A stretch of 33,341 nt of DNA from a bacterium. Lineage in GTDB: Bacteria > Patescibacteriota > Patescibacteriia > JAHIZJ01. The DNA lies in contig JAUYLJ010000019.1 of the NCBI GenBank assembly GCA_030699685.1, positions 1 through 33,341 on the forward strand, read 5' to 3'. Under the pieces are notes generated by a model, which saw only the letters and a list, made by a program, of their open reading frames with translations, had not been told where the DNA came from and ran no database searches. Below, in pieces: positions 15,766-20,939 of the stretch (the first letter of the stretch is position 1; every line of letters starts with the position of its first letter). The position numbers and the translations under genes are program-made.

Positions 15766-16386
15766 ATGACCAATCAAGATTTTATCATTGTTGACGTGGA
15801 GACCACCGGGTTTCGTCCCGAGGAGGGTCACTGCGTGATTGAAATAGCGGCTGAGCTGTTGCGGGACGGCCGGGTGGCGCAGACTTTTCATTCGCTTGTG
15901 CTTTCAGAACAGCCATTGTCCGAAGAAGCGATTTCAATCCATGGGATCACGGAAGACTTGTTGCAAAAAGAGGGGAGACCTGCCAACGAAGTGTTTCCCG
16001 ACTTTGTGAAGTTTGCCGCCCAGATCCCGCTGATCGGTCACAACGTCGCTTTCGACCTTGGTTTTATCAATACTCACCTGAAACGCTTAAATTTGCAGGT
16101 GATGAATAATCTCATTATCGATACCGTTGAGTTGGCCCGGCGTCATCTGATCCTGCCCTCCTACAGCCTGGAGAAAGTCGCGGCCTATCTCAAAGTACCT
16201 CAACCATCCGCCCATAGGGCTGGGGTGGACGTGGCCGTGACCAGGCAGGTGTTCTTGAAGCTGAATGAACGGGCCAACGGCAACATATCGCCCACCACCG
16301 CGCCAAAGTCGGTGATTGATATTCCGGCGCCACGTTCGACTCTGAGGAATTTCAACACAAACAACGATCACCCCAGGCTGTTTTAG
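15766..16386 (+). CDS. DnaQ-like 3'-5' exonuclease (DEDDh family)
   Basis: 206 residues. The exonuclease fold is complete: Exo I IIVDVETTGF (Asp and Glu ligands), HGITEDLL, Exo II GHNVAFDLGF, and Exo III HRAGVDVAVTRQ, the HxxxD of the DEDDh type. It could be the proofreading epsilon subunit or a stand-alone DNA/RNA exonuclease; no polymerase or helicase domain is fused. The last 40 or so residues are low in complexity and probably a flexible tail. The ATG at 15766 was chosen over an in-frame GTG at 15745 because the GTG lies upstream of the predicted -10 box. Confidence 0.9.
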   Translation: MTNQDFIIVDVETTGFRPEEGHCVIEIAAELLRDGRVAQTFHSLVLSEQPLSEEAISIHGITEDLLQKEGRPANEVFPDFVKFAAQIPLIGHNVAFDLGFINTHLKRLNLQVMNNLIIDTVELARRHLILPSYSLEKVAAYLKVPQPSAHRAGVDVAVTRQVFLKLNERANGNISPTTAPKSVIDIPAPRSTLRNFNTNNDHPRLF

Positions 16387-16391
16387 GCAAC

Positions 16392-16419
16392 TTGCCAAAA
16401 AATACTCAGAGTGTATGAT
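16392..16419 (+). promoter_or_regulatory. Promoter of the secreted-protein cassette
   Basis: TTGCCA (16392-16397) and TATGAT (16414-16419) are 16 bases apart, each five of six to consensus. The -35 box overlaps a small palindrome (GGCAACTTGCC, 16386-16396), a possible operator. The predicted leader to the GTG start at 16573 is about 145 bases, the longest in the window. Confidence 0.6.
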
Positions 16420-16572
16420 ACCCCAAGGACGGCACCACCGCCCTATTTTCACATGCTTGACGAAGCGCTAAGAAAGTGGTCTGCTTGATGGTTGTGACGC
16501 TTGAATCGCTCGAAAAAGACCGCCCTTCGACAACTGAATACCCTGAAACACTCTAAAGAAAGGAGTGCTCTC

Positions 16573-17121
16573 GTGCGCAAGCCCACACTGTTCCTCCTCT
16601 CAATCCTTCTCCTCCTGGCGGCTGTCAAGCCCAGCCAGGCCGAGTGCGCTATCACCCAGCAGCAGCTGAGTGCTGGACACCAAACCGCTGTTTCCGACAC
16701 CTACGTCCTGCGTGGTGTGATCGGCGGGCCCGTCATCGGACCGATCGAGAACTTCAACTGGTATCTCCTCCAGGGTTTCTGGAGGCAGACTGATGAGACC
16801 ACCTCAGACGTGGCCATGAGCTCCAGCACCTACAGTCTGGCGATCTCACCTCCGTCTCCGAACCCGGCTCGCTCCGGCTCCGCGATTCACTTCACAGTGA
16901 CAGGAAGCGGCACGGACTCACAACCCGTCCAGATAGTCATCTACGATGTCTCCGGCCGGCGTATCCGCAATCTCGTCAATGGCCCTCTTCAGGCTGGACC
17001 ACACGAGATCACCTGGGACGGCAAGAACAACAAAGGTTATGGAGTCGAGTCCGGCGTCTACTACTGCCGGTACTCAAGCCAGGGAAAGACCCTGGTGAAA
17101 TCCCTCGTGGTTCTGAAGTAG
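16573..17121 (+). CDS. Secreted protein with C-terminal FlgD-like Ig domain
   Basis: 182 residues from a GTG start with an AAAGGAG seven bases upstream; this start gives a clean signal peptide (MRKPTLFLLSILLLLAAV, cleavage likely after SQA at 23). A longer TTG start would spoil it. Residues 33-72 hold the TYVLRGVIGGPVIGP...GFW pattern seen in many secreted proteins of large-genome environmental bacteria. Residues 88-182 are a FlgD/T9SS-sorting-like domain: ISPPSPNPARSG, VQIVIYDVSGRRI, the AGPHEITWDGKNNKGYGV turn and a final LVVLK strand. Such domains often mediate surface attachment or type IX sorting, but no sorting machinery is in the window. The codon and GC style differ from the neighbours. 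Confidence 0.85.
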   Translation: MRKPTLFLLSILLLLAAVKPSQAECAITQQQLSAGHQTAVSDTYVLRGVIGGPVIGPIENFNWYLLQGFWRQTDETTSDVAMSSSTYSLAISPPSPNPARSGSAIHFTVTGSGTDSQPVQIVIYDVSGRRIRNLVNGPLQAGPHEITWDGKNNKGYGVESGVYYCRYSSQGKTLVKSLVVLK

Positions 17122-17159
17122 CCACCCCCTCCAATACACACAAGGAAAGGACCTACATC

Positions 17160-19595
17160 ATGCGCTCCCTGATCCGTCTGTTTCTCCTGGCCAGCCTCAT
17201 GCTGGCCTGTCTTCCGGCCTTGACGCTCGCCTCCGACGGCATCACCTACCAGGGTCATCTGACCCAGGATGGGGAAGTCCCGTCTGACGGCAACTACCTC
17301 TTCCACTTCGAGCTCTACGACGCTCTCGAGAACGGCTCCTCCCTCTGGAGCCAGGAGGATTCCCTTCTGGTCACCCAGGGAGTGGTCAACACCGTCTTCG
17401 AGAACTTCACGCCTGATTTCTTCACCCAGCATCCTGAGGTCTACCTGGCAGTCACCCTGAATGGTGATCTGCTTACTCCCCGCACCCGGCTTGAAGCCGT
17501 CCCCTATGCCTTTGAGGCTGGACATGCCGCCCTGGCTGATTCTTGCATCAACTGCGGAAACGGATCTGGCGAAGACGGATTCTGGTCGGCAACGGGAGAC
17601 GACATCCACAACACCAACACTGGCAGCGTGATCATCGACTCACCATCAGCCCAGCCCAAGCTTGAGCTCAAGGGAGATGGAGCGATACTGCGTCACACGA
17701 ATGAGGGGAACACCTTGTACGAGGTTGGCACGAATAACGGTCAGCCCCTCTTGCGGATGAACCGATCCGACGGTACCGCAGTCTTTCGTGTCGACGGTGA
17801 CAATGGTCGGGTCGGGATTGGTATCGACATACCCGCTTCTCCACTCCATGTTGTAGGTGATATCTACAGCCAGAGTGGAAGGGTCCGGGCAGAAGGCATG
17901 CCGATCGGAACGAACAAGCTTCAGTCATTCCGTGACGACGGATCAAGCAGTATCGGCACATGGACGGATCCGGCCAACCCTGCGTCCAAGTTCGCAGTAT
18001 TCAACGGTGACGACGGGCTGTATCTCACTACTGACTGGGGCGACAACAACCACTTTGTGGCTTACAGCAATATGGCCGGAGTGGGCCTGGGGGTTGACGC
18101 TGAGCTGAAGCCCGAAGTACCAGCCGTAACGCTTGCCCTCCGGCAGCCCAACACCGGTTTCCACTATGCAGGGAGCGGCACGATTGCCTACATGGCCAAT
18201 AGCGTGGAACGTCTTCGCTTCTCCAATAATGGAAACATGGGAGTTGGCACCACATCACCGGCCTATCCCTTGGACGTAAACGGCGTCATCCGGTCGTCCA
18301 GCGGCGGGTTCCGCTTTCCTGACGGCAGCATGCAAATCACGGCGGCCGGCTCGGGATTGTGGTCAGCGAATGGCGACAATATCTACTACAACAATGGGAA
18401 TGTAGGGATTGGAACCAGCAGTCCGGGCGCCAAACTTGCCATCAATTCCACCTGGCCACACCTCCGAGTCTCCAACGGATCCAGCCACTGGGAGATTGGT
18501 GACAACGTTGGGACCTTCTATTTCCGTGAGAGCGGGACGTCTTCTGGACAATTCCGCATTCGGCGCAATGACAATACTGACATGTTTGTTGTAGACGTCC
18601 CCAGCGCGAATGTGGGTATTGGAACCACGACTCCGTCCAGCAGGCTCTACGTTGCCGGAAGCTCCAGTAGCAATCCAGTTTTGAGAGTTGAGCAGAATTC
18701 CACCCATGAAGGAATTCTGGCAACATCCAACTCCGTGCAAACTGTGAAGGGCGCCGTCCATGGCAAAATCACTGCTACCTCTGGCGGTGGGAGTGGCGTG
18801 TTCGGCGAAACAGCAAGCCCGGGTGTAGAAGGTGGAGCAGCTGTTGGCGTGTACGGTTTGTGCACGCACAACGAAAAGTCCGTCGGTGGGGCAACGCTTG
18901 GTGTCCTTGGCCGTGTTGCAGGGTACCAAGAGCCAAACACCGGCACCTCGGTTCCCGTTGGCGTGTTCGGCGAAGCCACCCATACTACAGGTATTGCCTG
19001 GGGTATGGCTGGTGAAACCTATTCCACCAACAACCGCGCTTGCGGGGTAAAGGGCACTTTGCGCATAGCAAATTCTACCGGTCGTGCCGTATGGGGCGAT
19101 GCGTCGAACTCCTTCAACACTGGCTACGCCGGCTACTTCGACGGACGTGTGCATGTCACAGGCACCATCACTAAAGGTGGCGGCGCGTTCAAGATCGACC
19201 ACCCACTCGACCCGCAAAACAAGTACCTGTACCACTCTTTCGTGGAGTCGCCGGAAATGACCAACCTGTACAACGGGACGGCTACTCTGGACGCTGACGG
19301 CACCGCGTGGGTACAGATGCCTGAGTGGTTCGAGGCGCTCAACCGTGACTTCTCGTACCAGTTGACCGCTATCGGTCAGCCGGCGCCGTCGCTCTATGTG
19401 GCGGACGAGATCTCCGGTAATCGCTTCAAGATCGCGGGCGGCAACTCTGGCCAGCGCGTGAGTTGGCAGGTCACAGGCATCCGGCACGATCCGTACGCTG
19501 AAAAGTATCGGATCCCGCTGGAAGAAGACAAGCCAGGCCCGGAACGCGGGCAGTACTTGCACCCGGACGCATACAAAACGGCTGACTCTCGCTAG
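17160..19595 (+). CDS. Large secreted repeat protein with tail-fibre-like beta repeats
   Basis: 811 residues with a signal peptide (MRSLIRLFLLASLMLACLP, cleavage likely after A24) and an AAGGAAAGGA eight bases upstream. Residues 26-125 resemble the ITYQGHLTQDG...RTRLEAVPYAFEA module found at the N terminus of many secreted fibre proteins. At least four copies of a motif of the form GIGTTxPxxxLxVxG occur near residues 216, 359, 414 and 484, each followed by a beta-rich segment, as in phage tail fibres and bacterial fibre proteins. The C-terminal 145 residues (from about FKIDHPLDPQNKYLYHSF) form a separate conserved-looking domain ending LHPDAY. No peptidase S74 Ser-Lys signature was identified. 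It forms one transcription unit with the gene before it. Confidence 0.85.
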   Translation: MRSLIRLFLLASLMLACLPALTLASDGITYQGHLTQDGEVPSDGNYLFHFELYDALENGSSLWSQEDSLLVTQGVVNTVFENFTPDFFTQHPEVYLAVTLNGDLLTPRTRLEAVPYAFEAGHAALADSCINCGNGSGEDGFWSATGDDIHNTNTGSVIIDSPSAQPKLELKGDGAILRHTNEGNTLYEVGTNNGQPLLRMNRSDGTAVFRVDGDNGRVGIGIDIPASPLHVVGDIYSQSGRVRAEGMPIGTNKLQSFRDDGSSSIGTWTDPANPASKFAVFNGDDGLYLTTDWGDNNHFVAYSNMAGVGLGVDAELKPEVPAVTLALRQPNTGFHYAGSGTIAYMANSVERLRFSNNGNMGVGTTSPAYPLDVNGVIRSSSGGFRFPDGSMQITAAGSGLWSANGDNIYYNNGNVGIGTSSPGAKLAINSTWPHLRVSNGSSHWEIGDNVGTFYFRESGTSSGQFRIRRNDNTDMFVVDVPSANVGIGTTTPSSRLYVAGSSSSNPVLRVEQNSTHEGILATSNSVQTVKGAVHGKITATSGGGSGVFGETASPGVEGGAAVGVYGLCTHNEKSVGGATLGVLGRVAGYQEPNTGTSVPVGVFGEATHTTGIAWGMAGETYSTNNRACGVKGTLRIANSTGRAVWGDASNSFNTGYAGYFDGRVHVTGTITKGGGAFKIDHPLDPQNKYLYHSFVESPEMTNLYNGTATLDADGTAWVQMPEWFEALNRDFSYQLTAIGQPAPSLYVADEISGNRFKIAGGNSGQRVSWQVTGIRHDPYAEKYRIPLEEDKPGPERGQYLHPDAYKTADSR

Positions 19596-19620
19596 CCTTT
19601 TCCTCACAACCGTTCTTTTC

Positions 19621-19651
19621 CCCCGACTCATCCGAGCCGGGGTTTTTATTT
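19621..19651 (+). terminator. Intrinsic terminator of the secreted-protein cassette
   Basis: CCCCGACTC (19621-19629) pairs with GAGCCGGGG (19634-19642) with one A-C mismatch and a four-base loop. It is followed directly by TTTTTATTT. It lies 25 bases after the stop of the 811-residue gene and is the best terminator in the window. Confidence 0.88.
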
Positions 19652-19715
19652 GACGCCAAAGGTGAATCTGCTAGTCTGGAGATGGACCAGGACCGCGGCA
19701 ATGAAGGAGGATGAA

Positions 19716-19988
19716 ATGTCGCTAGCAATACAGAAATACCGCAAGTGGGTGGGGATGTCAGTACGGTTCCGGCGTTTGAATAAGCAGGGCAGGCGCATGA
19801 TTGAACTGGGGTTTCCTGATGGGATCATTCGCAATCTGACGCGAGGCACGGATCGGGCCGTGTTGTTCGAGATCGAGTTTGGTCCGGCCGGTTCGACCAG
19901 ACGCACGCTCTTTTACCGGCGAGCCTTCATCGTACATGATTCCTGCGGCCGCCGTGCGCCACCCCAGGCCACGACCGGCTCCGGATAA
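19716..19988 (+). CDS. Small protein of unknown function, 90 residues
   Basis: I do not recognise a family. The ATG at 19716 has a perfect AAGGAGG five bases upstream, which makes translation likely; the frame is open further upstream but without such a site. The product is basic in its first half (YRKWVGMSVRFRRLNKQGRR) and has a central IELGFPDGIIRNLTRG block, then a beta-looking VLFEIEFGP and FYRRAFIV. No signal peptide or membrane segment is seen. It lies between two terminators and has no obvious promoter of its own. A short hairpin closes it. Confidence 0.6.
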   Translation: MSLAIQKYRKWVGMSVRFRRLNKQGRRMIELGFPDGIIRNLTRGTDRAVLFEIEFGPAGSTRRTLFYRRAFIVHDSCGRRAPPQATTGSG

Positions 19989-20018
19989 CGACTATTTCAC
20001 GGAATAGTCGCTTTATTT
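19989..20018 (+). terminator. Intrinsic terminator between convergent genes
   Basis: CGACTATT (19989-19996) pairs perfectly with AATAGTCG (20003-20010) around a six-base loop, followed by CTTTATTT. It serves the 90-residue gene and overlaps the 3' end of the converging minus-strand gene. Confidence 0.65.
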
Positions 20019-20504
20019 CTCCTGCGCGTAAAATAACTCTTCGACCTTTCTCAGATCATCGATTGGTTCGTTTTGATAACTTGCCTCGAGTAGCTCGCCT
20101 TCGCTTTTGGCCTCCATCACGATGTTCCAGAGTCCGACCTGATTGTTGTATTGGCAATCGGGGAAGAACAGGTGATGATGCCAGCTCTGGCCCGCGCCGT
20201 TCAGTGTTTTAGCTTTAGCCAGTATTTTATTCAGGGCGGGATTACTGACAGCCGCCGCCGAGCTTTGCGTGATTTCTTTGCCATGCAGCAGCTCGACCAG
20301 CTGTTTGCCGATAACAAAAGGCCGTTCATCAGTTAAACAGAAGAGAGTTTCGGTGGTATTAGTGTTTTCGAGCACCAGGCTGTGTTTGTCGTTGAGCTCG
20401 TTGAACAAACAATCGGGCGTAAACATATGGAAGTGCCATTTCTGGCCTTCTGATTCCCACGCCTTGGCCGCGGTGACGGCTTCTTGGAGAGTGATCTCTT
20501 TCAT
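20013..20504 (-). CDS. Protein of unknown function with duplicated WHxHxFxPDC motif
   Basis: 163 residues, no signal peptide or membrane segment, so probably cytoplasmic. It is an internal duplication: residues 14-35 and 99-120 align with the shared pattern GQ.WH.H.F.PDC..N (WHFHMFTPDC at 23-32, WHHHLFFPDC at 108-117), 85 residues apart. The following parts also correspond (SLVLEN with NIVMEA; RPFVIGKQLVELL with EPIDDLRKVEELF). The two His and one Cys per copy suggest a metal site, which is inference. I do not recognise the family. A good minus-strand promoter lies upstream and no Shine-Dalgarno sequence is present, as in native genes. Confidence 0.75.
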   Translation of the reverse strand: MKEITLQEAVTAAKAWESEGQKWHFHMFTPDCLFNELNDKHSLVLENTNTTETLFCLTDERPFVIGKQLVELLHGKEITQSSAAAVSNPALNKILAKAKTLNGAGQSWHHHLFFPDCQYNNQVGLWNIVMEAKSEGELLEASYQNEPIDDLRKVEELFYAQEK

Positions 20505-20528
20505 GGGCTTTGTTTACGGCTTGTGATT

Positions 20529-20556
20529 ATTCTATAGGTATTGGGGAGGTTGTCAA
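20529..20556 (-). promoter_or_regulatory. Promoter of the WHxH protein gene
   Basis: On the minus strand TTGACA (20551-20556) and TAGAAT (20529-20534) are 16 bases apart, a perfect -35 and a five-of-six -10. The ATG at 20504 lies 24 bases beyond. Confidence 0.72.
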
Positions 20557-20577
20557 ATTTTCAGGAAATTTCACACC

Positions 20578-20748
20578 ATGGGCTGTTGCGGCGGCATCGT
20601 GAGAGATAATATGGTCTTCAAAAAAAATTCAAACGCAAACAAAGGATATTGTTCGCGTATGTGGCGTAAAGGAAGTCGAGAAATAACACTATGTCAAACC
20701 ATCACAGTTCTCGACAAGCTCGAACAATATTCTGGAATGAGTTTTTAG
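20578..20748 (+). CDS. Possible 56-residue protein, doubtful
   Basis: An ATG-initiated open frame of 56 codons fills most of the spacer before tRNA-Lys. It starts MGCCGGIVRDN and has four cysteines in all. There is no good Shine-Dalgarno sequence or promoter, and its second half coincides with nested inverted repeats, so it may be chance. If real, it would be a small Cys-containing protein of unknown role. It is listed because the spacer holds nothing else. Confidence 0.2.
   Translation: MGCCGGIVRDNMVFKKNSNANKGYCSRMWRKGSREITLCQTITVLDKLEQYSGMSF
20644..20732 (-). other. Nested inverted repeats, candidate structured RNA 3' of tRNA-Lys
   Basis: An outer stem of 12 pairs (20644-20655 with 20721-20732, one G-U when read on the plus strand) encloses an inner perfect eight-pair stem GTCGAGAA/TTCTCGAC (20675-20682 with 20708-20715). 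The internal loop is asymmetric, 19 against 5 bases, and the apical loop is 25 bases. On the minus strand it starts 35 bases after the tRNA 3' end, so it could be cotranscribed with it. Confidence 0.45.
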
Positions 20749-20767
20749 ATAACCTTATTGTACTATG

Positions 20768-20842
20768 TGGTGGGCGCAGAGGGACTCGAACCCCCAACCG
20801 TTGGCTTAAAAGGCCACTGCTCTACCGTTGAGCTATGCGCCC
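20768..20842 (-). tRNA. tRNA-Lys(UUU)
   Basis: The minus strand folds as a complete cloverleaf: acceptor GGGCGCA/TGCGCCC, D stem GCTC/GAGC, anticodon stem with a top mismatch (G-A) and loop CTTTTAA, T arm GGGGG-TTCGAGT-CCCTC, discriminator A and an encoded CCA. The anticodon is TTT (20808-20810), which reads AAA and AAG. The G-A pair at the top of the anticodon stem is slightly unusual. The 3' end points to the accessory stretch. Confidence 0.93.
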
Positions 20843-20924
20843 AGAGAAGTTCTGAATCGTCCATAGCGTATCAGTTTTATTAACTGAAATCAAGACGTAC
20901 CTATGAAAAACGGCTTTTTTTTTG

Positions 20925-20930
20925 TATAAT
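20925..20930 (+). promoter_or_regulatory. -10 box of the P-type ATPase gene, probably leaderless
   Basis: A perfect TATAAT follows a run of nine T. No good -35 box is visible 16-18 bases upstream (TATGAA at best). The ATG begins nine bases later, so the transcript should start about three bases before the start codon, as for the DnaQ-like gene. Confidence 0.65.
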
Positions 20931-20939
20931 AATCTGAGT

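Noticed and set aside
16501-16572. TTG-started 24-residue extension of the FlgD-like protein
   Set aside because: It places a charged stretch before the signal peptide and has no ribosome binding site; the GTG at 16573 has a perfect one.
18363-19631. 422-codon open frame on the minus strand
   Set aside because: It lies entirely opposite the 811-residue secreted protein, which has a signal peptide, repeats and a good ribosome binding site. The GC-rich codon use of that gene keeps the opposite frame open; the product looks like no protein.
20691-20831. 46-codon open frame starting MSNHHSSRQ
   Set aside because: It runs antisense through tRNA-Lys; its GRRGTRTPN part is the well-known false translation of a tRNA T arm.
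16387-20842. Integrative island with attachment site at tRNA-Lys
   Set aside because: The tRNA 3' end faces the accessory stretch, which would fit, but I found no copy of the tRNA 3' end near 16.4 kb and no integrase in the window.
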